Notes: generated from the letters alone by a model not told the origin. A stretch of 64,000 nt of DNA from Streptomyces diacarni (GCF_003323715.1 NZ_QOIN01000047.1:186001-250000); one strand, 5' to 3'. Shown: positions 53,170 to 63,126, counted from the stretch's first letter. Made by a program: numbers and translations.

Positions 53170-55065
53170 TCAGGCCTTCCCCGGTCCGCCGGGGGGCCTG
53201 CCGGGGGCCGGCTTCGCGGTGAGATTCCCGTGTGCGTCACCACGGGGGACGTCGGCGGCGGCCGGCGCCACGACCGGACCGTCTGCGGAGGGCGCCTCGA
53301 CCGGACCGTCTGCGGAGGGCGGGGCACCGGAGCCGGGAGCGTCCTCGCTGTCCTCGTCCGCGTCCCCCTCCGCGCTCGCGCCCTCGTCCGCGTTCACGTC
53401 CGTCTCCGGATGTCTCTCCCCGTCCGGGTGCGCGGGTGCCTCCGCGTGCACGCCCCCGTCCGCGTTCGCATCCGCTCCCACGTTCACGTCCGCTTCCCCG
53501 TCCACGTCCACGTCCACGTCGAGAACGAGAGCAGCTCTGTTGATCCGCTGAACGAACCCGTGCTCCGTCGGGTCGGCCGGGGCGAACGACGCCATCAGAC
53601 CGCCTGAGGCAGCTCTCATCGCGGCCCAGCGCACACGGCGGGCCGCGTCCGTGTGCCACGCGGCGTCCGGGCCGAGCCCGGCCGCCCCCTTGGCCGCGGC
53701 CTCCGCGGCGCGGGCCGCCGCGGCTGCGGCCCTGCGGGCGCTGGACCTCACCCACCAGCGCACGCCCAGTGCGGTCGGCAGCCCGACGGCGGTCATCCAG
53801 CCGCACGCGGCCCCACCCGTCTGCCACCAGGTCGGTCCCATATGCGCGAGGCCGGCACTCCCGAGGGGGCCGCCGGCGACAGCGGCGAGCAGCGCGAGGA
53901 GCCCGCCGCACAGGACGGCGGCGAGCGGCACCGTCACCAGCACGGCCCGCCAGCCCGCCGGATGCCCGCCCCGGTGCCCGACGGCGGCCTCGGCCCGTCC
54001 TACGGCCACCCGGGAGCGCCCCACCCACCATCCGCACATCAGGCCGCCCAGCGCCGGGACCACCGCCACCAGGCAGCAGGCGACCACTCCGCCAGAGCCC
54101 TCGTCCGGGACGACGGAGAGCAGCGGGAACGGCGGCAGGTGCGGCGAGCCGGTGCTCACAACCGGGGAGACGACGCTGTCGCCGCCCAGCGTGAAGCCGG
54201 GGCCGAGCCCGTACGACGTCGCCCACAGCACCGCGTTGGGCAGCAGCGCCACCACCAGCAGCAGAACCGCGAACTGCCCGGAGAAGGACTCCGTCAGCTG
54301 CGGAAAGGTGCGGCAGACGGTCCGCACGTCCCACACGAGGGCCGCCGAGAGCAGGAACGCTCCCCCGCCGCACAGCACGACGGTTGCCGCACCACCCGCC
54401 TGCACCGCGACGATGACCCGCTCTCGCGTCATCTGCCGCATGACGCCCGACACCCGCTCCCTGGGTGCCTCCGACAGCCGGGAGGACAGCTGGGCCCACG
54501 CGTGCGCCACCGAGCGGCGCTGCGCGTAGAACGCCGCGCACAGGCCCGTCACGACGACGACGAACAGGGGCAACCGCCAGCTGGTGCCGGCGGGCTCCGC
54601 CTCGATGGGCCCGCCCGAGGCGTAGGCGACAGCTGCGGCGGTGACGAGAAGGTAGCCGCCCGAGACCCAGCCCGCGACGGCCACCGCCCCGTACCCGTAA
54701 CCCGCGACCGGCCGCGATTCGAGCCCTTCGCGCGTGGCCCGCCACAGCAGCCACACCGGTACGACCGTCAGCATCAACGGCGTCACCCCGACGGGTGCCG
54801 GGATGCCGGAGAGTGTTTCGTGCCGCACGAGCTGCACACCGTGCGCCAGCAACCACAGGTCCGCGGCCAGGTGGAGGGCACCGTCCGCGTCACTGTCCGG
54901 GTACGGCGAGACGGTCCACAGCAGCAGGACGACCACGGCGCACACGCCGAGGCCGAGCCCGGCGGCCACGGCGCCGCCCAGCAGCCAACCGCTGGTCAGG
55001 GACAGGGAGCGGGGGTGGCCACGGCCCGAGGACAACGAGGGACCGCGGTGCGTCAATTGGCTCAC
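53170..55065 (-). CDS. PerM-like / DUF6350 cell-division membrane protein
   Basis: The 631-residue protein has about ten membrane helices across residues 20-430 (for example SGWLLGGAVAAGLGLGVCAVVVLLLW, LLLVVALLPNAVLWATSYGLGPGF) and an Asp/Glu/Ala-rich C-terminal tail of about 130 residues with DVDVDVDGEAD repeats. I take it as the Streptomyces member of the DUF6350/PerM family, linked in mycobacteria with cell division and envelope integrity. GTG 55065 starts MSQLTHRG; no ribosome site, maybe leaderless. Divergent from the sigma-like gene. Confidence 0.75.
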   Translation of the reverse strand: MSQLTHRGPSLSSGRGHPRSLSLTSGWLLGGAVAAGLGLGVCAVVVLLLWTVSPYPDSDADGALHLAADLWLLAHGVQLVRHETLSGIPAPVGVTPLMLTVVPVWLLWRATREGLESRPVAGYGYGAVAVAGWVSGGYLLVTAAAVAYASGGPIEAEPAGTSWRLPLFVVVVTGLCAAFYAQRRSVAHAWAQLSSRLSEAPRERVSGVMRQMTRERVIVAVQAGGAATVVLCGGGAFLLSAALVWDVRTVCRTFPQLTESFSGQFAVLLLVVALLPNAVLWATSYGLGPGFTLGGDSVVSPVVSTGSPHLPPFPLLSVVPDEGSGGVVACCLVAVVPALGGLMCGWWVGRSRVAVGRAEAAVGHRGGHPAGWRAVLVTVPLAAVLCGGLLALLAAVAGGPLGSAGLAHMGPTWWQTGGAACGWMTAVGLPTALGVRWWVRSSARRAAAAAARAAEAAAKGAAGLGPDAAWHTDAARRVRWAAMRAASGGLMASFAPADPTEHGFVQRINRAALVLDVDVDVDGEADVNVGADANADGGVHAEAPAHPDGERHPETDVNADEGASAEGDADEDSEDAPGSGAPPSADGPVEAPSADGPVVAPAAADVPRGDAHGNLTAKPAPGRPPGGPGKA

Positions 55066-55141
55066 GACGCCATGCTGCCAAGAACACCCGTTTTGCCCTA
55101 GTAGCAGGCATTTTGTCGCTGTGTCGCACAAGCTAAGGGCT

Positions 55142-56842
55142 ATGCGTCTTTCTTCCAGCTCTGCTGCCGCGCCTGCGGACGCGGCAGCCGGCGCGGCCGC
55201 CGACGCGGCAACGCGTCCCGCTCCCGGGGCACCTGACGCCCCCTCGTCCCCCTCCGCCCCCACCACCGCAGCAGCGGAGCCGTCTACGACGACGGCGAAG
55301 ACGGAGGGCGAGACCGCGAGGGAGTCCCGGGGAGAGGCCGCCAAGAACGGGCGGCACAGTGGCCAGGGAAAGGGCCAGGGAAAGAACAAGGGCAAGGGCA
55401 AGGCCAGGGGCAAGGGTCAGGCCAAACGTTCGACCGCCCAGCGGCAGAAGTCTCCCGCGCAGGCCGCACCACCCGCCACGTCGAGCGCCGCATCGGACGG
55501 CGCGTCACTTCCCGCACCGGACGCCGCCACGTCGAGCGCCACACCGCGCCCCACAGCGCCGAGTCCCGAACCGGACGCCACTCCGAGTCCCGCAGCGGAT
55601 GAGCCGCCCGGAGCCGTGGAGGCCGTGGCAGAGGAGGGATCTCCCGAGGTCGACGGTCCTCCCGAGGCGGACAGTCCTCCCGAGGCGGAGGGTTCTCCCG
55701 GGTCCGAGGGTCCTCCCGGGGCGGAGGGCGGTTGTGGCGGGGACGACGCGGAGACCCGTACGGCACCGGCGCCCACGTCCCGGAACGACCCCGTCACCGG
55801 CGAGGGGGCGCCGACACCGCGGGTGTCGGCACCCGCACCGCGGCGGAGCGAAGCGGAGCCGCCCCGCGTCGAGGTGGTCGCGAGCGTGGCGGGGCCTGTG
55901 GACGACTTCGTACGGACGGCCGCGCAGCCGCGGGAGCTGCCGTCGGACCCCATCGAGGCGTTCGACGAACTGTACGTGCGACAGGCGCGGGCCCTCACGC
56001 GGCAGGCGTTCCTGCTGTCAGGACACCGGCGGGTGGCGGAGCGCGCCGTGCGGTGGGCGTTCCACCAGGCGTGGCAGCACTGGCCCAGGGTGCTGGCGGG
56101 CGGCGACCCGACGCGCACGGTGCGCGCGACGGTGTACGAGTACGCGCTGTCCCCGTGGCACCAGTTCCACCCCCTGCGCCGCGTGCCGCAGGCGTACTCG
56201 GGCCCACCGGAGGACCGCGCCGTGCTGGAGGCTTTTCTGGGCCTGCCGCGCAGCTACCGTGCCGCTCTGCTGCTGCACTACGGGCTGGGGCTCACGCTGC
56301 CGGAGACCGCCGCCGAGGTGGAGTGCAGCACGGAGGCGGCCGCGGGCCGGGTCACCCACGGGCGGGTGGCGCTCGAGGAGAGCTGGCCGCCGCTGCGGGA
56401 GCTCCCGCGCAGACGGCGCGGCGCCGTGCTGGCCCGCACGCTGCGCGAGCTCGCCGTGGCCCAGCCGGTACGGCCCGTGCCGCCCCGTCTCGTACGCCGC
56501 CGCAGCATCCGTACGACGCGGCTGTGGACGCGGGCCTCGCTGGGGCTGACCGCGACCGTGACGGCGGCTACGGTGCTCACTCTCGTGACGGCGGAGAGCG
56601 AGCAGCCTCCGAGGAAGCCCGCCCAGGTGGTGCCCCGGACCTTCGCTCCGGCGGCGTTCCCCGGCGCGTCGATGGTGAGAACCACTCGGACGAGTGAAGA
56701 GGGCCGGGGTCGCCGGCACGCCGAGGCCAGGCGCTCGTCGCCCTCGGACCGTGCCTATCTGCCCCAGCTCCGCTCCACCAACGGGCGCGTGGACCTGCAC
56801 GACGTCCAGCGGAACGAGCGGGACGAGGGCCGGAACAGCTGA
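55142..56842 (+). CDS. Sigma-factor-like protein with long low-complexity N terminus and membrane helix
   Basis: The 566-residue protein has 250 disordered residues rich in Ala/Pro/Ser/Glu with a basic GKGQGKNKGKGKARGKGQ block, followed by an ECF sigma-like core (about 270-415): FDELYVRQARALTRQAFLLSGHRRVAER for region 2 and LPRSYRAALLLHYGLGLTLPETAAEVECSTEAAAGRV for region 4. A membrane helix follows at about 466-487 and then an outer basic tail. The DRW -10-binding motifs look degenerate. It might be a membrane-tethered sigma factor or a non-canonical regulator. Divergent from PerM-like gene. Confidence 0.72.
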   Translation: MRLSSSSAAAPADAAAGAAADAATRPAPGAPDAPSSPSAPTTAAAEPSTTTAKTEGETARESRGEAAKNGRHSGQGKGQGKNKGKGKARGKGQAKRSTAQRQKSPAQAAPPATSSAASDGASLPAPDAATSSATPRPTAPSPEPDATPSPAADEPPGAVEAVAEEGSPEVDGPPEADSPPEAEGSPGSEGPPGAEGGCGGDDAETRTAPAPTSRNDPVTGEGAPTPRVSAPAPRRSEAEPPRVEVVASVAGPVDDFVRTAAQPRELPSDPIEAFDELYVRQARALTRQAFLLSGHRRVAERAVRWAFHQAWQHWPRVLAGGDPTRTVRATVYEYALSPWHQFHPLRRVPQAYSGPPEDRAVLEAFLGLPRSYRAALLLHYGLGLTLPETAAEVECSTEAAAGRVTHGRVALEESWPPLRELPRRRRGAVLARTLRELAVAQPVRPVPPRLVRRRSIRTTRLWTRASLGLTATVTAATVLTLVTAESEQPPRKPAQVVPRTFAPAAFPGASMVRTTRTSEEGRGRRHAEARRSSPSDRAYLPQLRSTNGRVDLHDVQRNERDEGRNS

Positions 56843-56875
56843 CGGGCCCGCACCCTCGCGGGGTGCGGGCCCGTC
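56841..56875. terminator. 15-bp perfect hairpin terminator overlapping a stop codon
   Basis: GACGGGCCCGCACCC at 56841-56855 pairs with 56861-56875 around a five-base loop. The first two bases belong to the TGA of the sigma-like gene. It can also serve the facing sucD transcript. Confidence 0.8.
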
Positions 56876-56994
56876 AAGCAGCCGTGCCACGGCCCGGCGT
56901 CGCCGTCTCGGACGCGCGGCCTCCAGGCGTCGCTCAGACCTTCGAGCGACTCGGGCGGCTCAGGCGCCGAGGCGCCTCAGGTGACTCGGGTGCC

Positions 56995-57879
56995 TCAGGC
57001 GCTCAGGCGCTCGCGCGCCAGGCGGGCGGTCTCGGACGGGGTCTTGCCGACCTTCACGCCCGCGGCCTCCAGCGCCTCCTTCTTGGCCTGCGCCGTGCCG
57101 GAGGAGCCGGAGACGATCGCGCCGGCGTGGCCCATCGTCTTGCCCTCGGGCGCGGTGAAGCCCGCGACGTAGCCGACGACCGGCTTGGTCACGCTCTCCT
57201 TGATGAAGTCCGCCGCGCGCTCCTCGGCGTCGCCGCCGATCTCACCGATCATGACGATCAGGTCGGTGTCGGGGTCGGCCTCGAACGCCTTGAGGGCGTC
57301 GATGTGGGTGGTGCCGATGACCGGGTCACCGCCGATGCCGACGCAGGTGGAGAAGCCGATGTCGCGCAGCTCGTACATCATCTGGTACGTCAGCGTGCCC
57401 GACTTGGAGACCAGGCCGATGCGGCCGCTGTTGGTGATGTCGGACGGGATGATGCCCGCGTTCGACTGGCCGGGAGTGATCAGACCCGGGCAGTTCGGGC
57501 CGACGATCCGCGTCTTGTTGCCCTTCTGGGAGGCGTAGTCCCAGAAGTAGGCGGTGTCGTGGACGGCGATGCCCTCGGTGATCACGACCGCCAGGCCGAT
57601 GCCCGCGTCGATCGCCTCGACGACGGCGTCCTTGGCGAACTTCGGCGGGACGAAGATGACGGTGACGTCCGCACCGGTCTTCTCCATCGCCTCCTTGACG
57701 CCGCCGAAGACGGGCACCTCAGTGCCGTCGAAGTCGACGTTCGTGCCCGCCTTGCGCGGGTTCACGCCGCCGACGATGGTGGTGCCGGAAGCAAGCATCC
57801 GCTTGGTGTGCTTCTGGCCCTCGGAGCCGGTCATCCCCTGGACGATGACCTTGCTCTCCTTGGTGAGGAAGATAGCCAT
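56995..57879 (-). CDS. sucD: Succinate--CoA ligase, alpha subunit
   Basis: The 294-residue subunit binds CoA (GMTGSEGQKHTKRML) and carries the phosphorylated His251 in GHAGAIVSGSSGTA; GPNCPGLI and ITEGI are further landmarks. With SucC it makes ATP or GTP from succinyl-CoA in the TCA cycle. The ATG 57879 follows sucC by 36 bases in the same operon. Confidence 0.96.
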   Translation of the reverse strand: MAIFLTKESKVIVQGMTGSEGQKHTKRMLASGTTIVGGVNPRKAGTNVDFDGTEVPVFGGVKEAMEKTGADVTVIFVPPKFAKDAVVEAIDAGIGLAVVITEGIAVHDTAYFWDYASQKGNKTRIVGPNCPGLITPGQSNAGIIPSDITNSGRIGLVSKSGTLTYQMMYELRDIGFSTCVGIGGDPVIGTTHIDALKAFEADPDTDLIVMIGEIGGDAEERAADFIKESVTKPVVGYVAGFTAPEGKTMGHAGAIVSGSSGTAQAKKEALEAAGVKVGKTPSETARLARERLSA

Positions 57880-57915
57880 GGTGTTGTCGGTGTCCTCGTT
57901 CGGTCTCGTCCGGGC

Positions 57916-59088
57916 TTACTTGGCGGCCAGCTCGGCGGCCTTGTCGGCCGCGCCGTCCATCGTGTCGACCTGCTGCACCAGCGGGTGCGCCGCGTCGGTA
58001 AGGATCTTGCGGCCCAGCTCGGCGTTGTTGCCGTCGAGGCGCACGACCAGCGGCTTGCTGACGTCCTCGCCCTTGGACTTGAGCAGCTCCAGCGCCTGCA
58101 CGATGCCGTTGGCGACCGCGTCGCAGGCGGTGATGCCGCCGAAGACGTTGACGAAGACCGACTTGACGTCGGGGTCGCCGAGGATGATCTCCAGGCCGTT
58201 CGCCATGACCTCGGCGGAAGCGCCGCCGCCGATGTCGAGGAAGTTGGCCGGCTTGACGTTGCTGTGCCCCTCGCCCGCGTACGCGACCACGTCGAGGGTG
58301 GACATGACCAGACCCGCGCCGTTGCCGATGATGCCGACCTGGCCGTCGAGCTTCACGTAGTTGAGGCCCTTGGCCTTGGCCGCGGCCTCCAGCGGGTTGG
58401 CGGCCGCCTTGTCCTCCAGCGCCTCGTGGTCGGGCTGGCGGAAGTCGGCGCCTGCGTCCAGCGACACCTTGCCGTCGAGCGCGATGACCTTGCCGTCACC
58501 CGTCTTGACCAGCGGGTTGACCTCGACGAGGAGGGCGTCCTCCTTGACGAACACGTCCCACAGCTTGATCAGGACCTGCGCGACCTGGTCGACCAGCTCG
58601 GCCGGGAACTTCGCGGCCTCGGCGATCTCACGGGCCTTCGCCTCGGTGACGCCCTCGATGGCGTCCACCGGGATCTTGGCCAGCGCCTCCGGCTTGGTGG
58701 CGGCGACCTCCTCGATCTCCACGCCGCCCTCGACCGAGGCCATGGCCAGGAAGGTGCGGTTGGTGCGGTCCAGGAGGAAGGAGACGTAGTACTCCTCCGC
58801 GATGTCCGCGGTCTGGGCCAGCATCACCTTGTGGACCGTGTGGCCCTTGATGTCCATGCCCAGGATCTGGCCGGCCTTCTCCACCGCGTCCGCCGGGTCG
58901 GAGGCCAGCTTCACGCCACCGGCCTTGCCGCGGCCGCCGGTCTTGACCTGGGCCTTGACGACCGCTCGGCCGCCGAGCCGCTCGGTCACCTCGCGCGCCG
59001 CCTCAGGCGTCTCGATGACTTCACCGGCCAGCACCGGTACGTCATGCTTGGCGAAGATGTCCCTCGCCTGGTACTCGAACAGGTCCAC
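57916..59088 (-). CDS. sucC: Succinate--CoA ligase, beta subunit
   Basis: The 390-residue ATP-grasp subunit starts MDLFEYQARDIFAKHDVPV and has VVKAQVKTGGRGKAGGV, VEVNPLV, DGKVSLDA, GNGAGLVMSTLD and NVFGGITACD. It provides the nucleotide site of succinyl-CoA synthetase. GTG 59088 is the only start with the family N terminus. It heads the sucCD operon. Confidence 0.96.
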   Translation of the reverse strand: MDLFEYQARDIFAKHDVPVLAGEVIETPEAAREVTERLGGRAVVKAQVKTGGRGKAGGVKLASDPADAVEKAGQILGMDIKGHTVHKVMLAQTADIAEEYYVSFLLDRTNRTFLAMASVEGGVEIEEVAATKPEALAKIPVDAIEGVTEAKAREIAEAAKFPAELVDQVAQVLIKLWDVFVKEDALLVEVNPLVKTGDGKVIALDGKVSLDAGADFRQPDHEALEDKAAANPLEAAAKAKGLNYVKLDGQVGIIGNGAGLVMSTLDVVAYAGEGHSNVKPANFLDIGGGASAEVMANGLEIILGDPDVKSVFVNVFGGITACDAVANGIVQALELLKSKGEDVSKPLVVRLDGNNAELGRKILTDAAHPLVQQVDTMDGAADKAAELAAK

Positions 59089-59237
59089 GCGCGTCCGTCC
59101 CCTTAATCAATGGTCTCGCGGTCGTTGTCAGCGTGGGCGTGCCGCAGGGCCGCGGCGTCCACGGGTCGCGCGGCATGTCCGCCTTGCAGGTTAGCCCTGC
59201 GCGCGTGCGCTGCCTAAATCGCACCTCACACATACGC

Positions 59238-59253
59238 GGTGACAACGGTCACA
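59238..59253. promoter_or_regulatory. CRP-like palindrome upstream of sucC
   Basis: GGTGA-N6-TCACA (GGTGACAACGGTCACA) matches nine of ten bases of the CRP-type consensus TGTGA-N6-TCACA. It overlaps the stop of the VWA gene and lies 150 bases upstream of sucC, on which side it might act. Confidence 0.4.
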
Positions 59254-60457
59254 GGCCCCCGGACCCCCGATCTCCCGGCACCGGTATCGGACGCTTCTCG
59301 ATCGCGGCGGCCATGACCTCGGGAAAGTGGTCCGGAGTGCAGGCGAAAGCGGGAGCGCCGAGGGCGGCGAGAGCGGCGGCATGGTCCCTGTCGTAGGAGG
59401 GCGCCCCCTCGTCGGAGAGCGCGAGCAGCGTGACGAACTGAACACCGGCGTCCTTCATCGCGGCGACCCGCCCCAGCATCTCCCCACGTATCCCTCCCTC
59501 GTACAGGTCGCTGATCAGCACGACGACCGTCTCCGACGGGCGGCTGATCCGCGACTGGCAGTAGGCGAGCGCGCGGTTGATGTCGGTGCCCCCGCCCAGC
59601 TGGGTGCCGAACAGCACGTCGACGGGGTCGTCCAGCTCGTCGGTCAGATCCACGACGCCGGTGTCGAAGACGACGAGCCGCGTGTCCACCGTCCGCATCG
59701 ACGCCAGCACCGCACCGAACACCGCGGCGTGGACCACGGACGACGCCATCGACCCCGACTGGTCGACGCAGAGGACGACGTCCTTCCTGACCGACCGCGC
59801 GGCCCGCCCGTAGCCGACCAGCCGCTCGGGCACCACCGTGCCCTGCTCGGGCAGGTAGTTCTTCAGGTTCGCCCGGATGGTCCGGTTCCAGTCGATGTCC
59901 CGGTGCCGCGGGCGGTCGACCTTCGCGGAACGGTCCAGCGCGCCGGTCAGCGCCGCCCTGGTCCGGGCCGCCAGCCGCCGCTCCAGCTCCGCCACCACCT
60001 TGCGCACCACGGCGCGGGCCGACTCCCTGCTGGTCTCCGGCAGCGCGGCCCTGAGCGACAGCAGCGTGCCCACCAGATGCACGTCCGGCTCGACGGCCTC
60101 CAGCATCTCGGGCTCCAGCAGCAGCGACGAGAGCCCGAGCCGGTCGATGGCGTCCCGCTGCATCACCTGCACCACCGGACTGGGGAAGTACGTGCGGATG
60201 TCGCCCAGCCAGCGGGAGACCTGCGGGGCGGAGGCGCCGAGCCCGCCGCCCCGGCTGCCACCGCCACTCCGGTCGCCGCCACCGGAGCCGTCCGCGCCGT
60301 AAACGGTCTCCAGCGCCCGGTCCATGCCGCTGTCCGCGGTGTTCAGCGCGCAGCCGGTGCCGTCCGCCTCGCCGCCACCGAGCACCATGCGCCAGCGCCG
60401 CAACCGCTCCGCCTCCGCCTCAGTAGCCGCCGGCACACCGCCCTGACCTGCGGTCAT
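59249..60457 (-). CDS. VWA-domain protein of a MoxR-type operon
   Basis: The 402-residue protein has a C-terminal von Willebrand A domain with a full MIDAS: DQSGSMASS at about 232-240, the Thr of GGGTDI and the Asp of VLISDLYEGG. The N-terminal 200 residues contain a Gly/Ser-rich patch and helical stretches (SRWLGDIRTYFPSPVVQVMQRDA) shared by VWA proteins paired with MoxR ATPases. It overlaps DUF5682 by ATGA. Together with a MoxR ATPase the VWA protein probably forms a chaperone-like complex that acts on a partner protein. Confidence 0.87.
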   Translation of the reverse strand: MTAGQGGVPAATEAEAERLRRWRMVLGGGEADGTGCALNTADSGMDRALETVYGADGSGGGDRSGGGSRGGGLGASAPQVSRWLGDIRTYFPSPVVQVMQRDAIDRLGLSSLLLEPEMLEAVEPDVHLVGTLLSLRAALPETSRESARAVVRKVVAELERRLAARTRAALTGALDRSAKVDRPRHRDIDWNRTIRANLKNYLPEQGTVVPERLVGYGRAARSVRKDVVLCVDQSGSMASSVVHAAVFGAVLASMRTVDTRLVVFDTGVVDLTDELDDPVDVLFGTQLGGGTDINRALAYCQSRISRPSETVVVLISDLYEGGIRGEMLGRVAAMKDAGVQFVTLLALSDEGAPSYDRDHAAALAALGAPAFACTPDHFPEVMAAAIEKRPIPVPGDRGSGGL

Positions 60458-63126
60458 ATGCGCACCTCCCGCCGTTCGTCCACCGGACCGCTCTCGTCCT
60501 CCCCGAACGCTCCCGTTTTGGCCCGGGCCCCGCCGAGCAGCAGCCGTACCGTCTCGAGCGCGGGCTCGGCACGCGCCGCCTCCAGCCCCGGGGCGAAACC
60601 GGGCAGCCCCTCCGCCGCCCCCGCCCCCGGCTCAGCCCTGCCACCGTCGCCGGCGGGCCCTCGCCGCACCAGCTCACCCAGCGTGCGCCGCACCCCCGAC
60701 TCGAACTGCCCGAACGTCCGTCTCAGCAGCGGCAGTACGTCCGTGAACGCCTCCGCCGGCACACCGGTCAGCCACCGGTCGACCAACGCAAGCAGCCGCT
60801 CGTCATGGACGAGCAGCATCCCCCCGCCCGAGAGGAAGCCCTCGACCCACGCGGCAGCCTCACCCGGCGGCGCCCCAGGCGAGAGAGCGAGACTCATCAA
60901 CCGCTCCGCCTCCTCGCCCGCCAGGCAGCCCTCGTCCAACAGCAGCCGCACGCAACGGCCACGCAGCAGGCCGGGTATCCGGTCCCGCCCGGCGAGCGTC
61001 CGCAACATCCCGCGCCACCCGCTCAACAGGCCGGCCCCTGACCGGTCCTCCCCCGCCTGGCCCTCCTCCGCCAGGCCCTGCCCGAGCAGACCCTCCCCGC
61101 CCTCCGCGCACGACGCGTCGCGGGTCAGCAGGCGCACGGCCCGGTGCGCGGCGTCCAGATGTCCGCGCATCTCGCGGGCGCCCTCGTCACCGAGCCCCGC
61201 GCAGGCGGGCGGGAGCCCGACGCGCACCCGCGCGGCCATACCGCCCGCCACCTCGGCGAGCGCCCCCGCGTCGGTGCCCCGAACGTCGCCGTACCGCAGG
61301 CTGCGCACCAGCGCGGGGAGCGCCTGCGCGAGGTGCCCGACATCGGCCTCCAACGCCGCCCGGTCGGCCAGGACCCGCATCACGACGGGCAACGCCTCAG
61401 GCAGGTGCGCCAGCAGGCAGTGCTCGGCCAGCGCGGTGACGTCCGCGAGCGTGCCGGCCGGCGCCTCCACCGCACGGGAGCAGGCCTTGGCGGTGGCCGC
61501 CTCGTACACCGTCGTGCCCCAGAGCGCGGCCTCGGCCACCCGCACGGACAGCTCCGGCTCCCAGCGCAGGCGCCACGTCTCGCGGAACGTGCCGGTGCTG
61601 CCCGCACGCGAGTGCGCGGGCACGCCCCACTCGACGCCCAGCAGCCGCAACCGGTGCAGCAGGCGGCTGCGGGCCGCGTCGGTGTCCTTGCGCAGGTCCA
61701 GGTCCAGCTCCCGCTCGGTGGCCGCCGGTTTGAGCCGCACGGCACGCTGCCGGCGCTCCACGTCCCGCTGCAACGGGACGGCGGGAGCGCCCTCGGGCAC
61801 CTCGCCCAGCGCCTCACCGACCACCAACCGCTCCCGTATCAGGGCCAACGGCACGTCGGAGCCCTCGCACAGCACGGCACGCATCGCGTCAGTGGACTCC
61901 GTCAGCCCGGCCAGCGGGCGTCCGCGCATGACGGCCAAGGCCTCGGCGAGCCGCACCGCCTCGATCACATGAGCGGACGAGACCGGATGGTCCTGCTCCC
62001 GCAGCAGCCCCGCGACCTTCGTCATCCACCGCTCCACGGGCCGGTCCGGCGCGGCGAACAGATGGCCGTACCAACCGGGCGCGGCGATCCCCGCTCCGTA
62101 CCCCGACCGATGCGCCAGCCGTCGGTACGTCCACGGCACCCACGTGACCTCGGCCCTCACCTTCGGCAGCCCCTTGAGCAGCCGGCGGTCGGCCGTCACC
62201 GCCGTCTGCTCCAGCTCGGCCAGCGCGGGCACGTGCCAGGCGCCGCAGACGACGGCCGTCCCCGCGCTTCCGCACTCCTTGGCGGCCTCCCGCAGCCGCA
62301 GCCGCATATGGGCCTCGCGGAGGAGGTCCTGAGAGTGGCCGCCGTCCCCGTGCACGGCGCGCAGCTCGGTCATGGCCTCACCGAGTGCGGTGAACGGCGC
62401 GAGGGGGTCGTGGTGGCCGCCCCTCCGGTGTTCGACGGCGTCCTCCCACCAGCGCTCCGGATCGTCGTACCCGGCGACCTCCGCGAGCGCCGCCAGCGGG
62501 TCGAGCCGTATCTCCTGGTGGCCTGCGGCCCGCTGCATCCCCTCGGGTGGCGTGTCCCCGGCGGCTCCACCCCCGTGGGGGCCGCCGGGGACCGTCTCCT
62601 CCCCCTCCCTGTGCGGCTCCTTCTCACCTCCGCTGTGCGGCTTCTCTTCGCCGTCCTCGTGTGGTTCCCCCTCGCCTTCCCCGGGTGGTTCCCCCTCGCC
62701 TTCGCTCATCGTGAGGTCTTCGCTCATGGCGAGGGTGTGCGCTGCCGGCAGGTCGATGAACCGGACCGGCACCCCGCGCCGCACCGCCCAGCGGATGGCC
62801 ACCCACTCCGGCGAGAACTCCGCCAGTGGCCAGAAAGCGGCCCTGCCCGGCTCGTTGACCGCATGGGCCAGCAACGCCACAGGCGGAACCATGGCCTCCT
62901 CCCCCGCCAGGCCCACCACCGCGTCACCCTCCGGCGGGCCCTCGATCAGCAGGACACGCGGCTCGTACGCCTCCAGCGCGGCCCGCACCGCACGCGCCGA
63001 GCCCGGCCCGTGGTGCCGCACGCCGAGCAGCAGCGGCCCGGCCGCCGGCCCCCCTTGCGATACCGCGTCCCGAGCAGGGCCGCAGGTCGTCGGCGCGACG
63101 GCGCCCTCGTGTGCGGAAGCCCTCAT
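60454..63126 (-). CDS. DUF5682 family protein
   Basis: The 890-residue protein begins with GVRHHGPGSARAV (35-47) and RVLLIEGPPEGD, then a Glu/Gly-rich insert of about 40 residues (139-180, EGEGEPHEDGE) and CGAWHVPAL near 295. This is the DUF5682 family, known to me only as a companion of MoxR and VWA proteins. The first part recalls the TraB/ChaN fold (G-H-x-x-S-x2-V and GxGH-like second motif). The remaining 500 residues are mostly helical, with no recognised domain. It overlaps both neighbours by ATGA. Function unknown. Confidence 0.8.
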   Translation of the reverse strand: MRASAHEGAVAPTTCGPARDAVSQGGPAAGPLLLGVRHHGPGSARAVRAALEAYEPRVLLIEGPPEGDAVVGLAGEEAMVPPVALLAHAVNEPGRAAFWPLAEFSPEWVAIRWAVRRGVPVRFIDLPAAHTLAMSEDLTMSEGEGEPPGEGEGEPHEDGEEKPHSGGEKEPHREGEETVPGGPHGGGAAGDTPPEGMQRAAGHQEIRLDPLAALAEVAGYDDPERWWEDAVEHRRGGHHDPLAPFTALGEAMTELRAVHGDGGHSQDLLREAHMRLRLREAAKECGSAGTAVVCGAWHVPALAELEQTAVTADRRLLKGLPKVRAEVTWVPWTYRRLAHRSGYGAGIAAPGWYGHLFAAPDRPVERWMTKVAGLLREQDHPVSSAHVIEAVRLAEALAVMRGRPLAGLTESTDAMRAVLCEGSDVPLALIRERLVVGEALGEVPEGAPAVPLQRDVERRQRAVRLKPAATERELDLDLRKDTDAARSRLLHRLRLLGVEWGVPAHSRAGSTGTFRETWRLRWEPELSVRVAEAALWGTTVYEAATAKACSRAVEAPAGTLADVTALAEHCLLAHLPEALPVVMRVLADRAALEADVGHLAQALPALVRSLRYGDVRGTDAGALAEVAGGMAARVRVGLPPACAGLGDEGAREMRGHLDAAHRAVRLLTRDASCAEGGEGLLGQGLAEEGQAGEDRSGAGLLSGWRGMLRTLAGRDRIPGLLRGRCVRLLLDEGCLAGEEAERLMSLALSPGAPPGEAAAWVEGFLSGGGMLLVHDERLLALVDRWLTGVPAEAFTDVLPLLRRTFGQFESGVRRTLGELVRRGPAGDGGRAEPGAGAAEGLPGFAPGLEAARAEPALETVRLLLGGARAKTGAFGEDESGPVDERREVRI

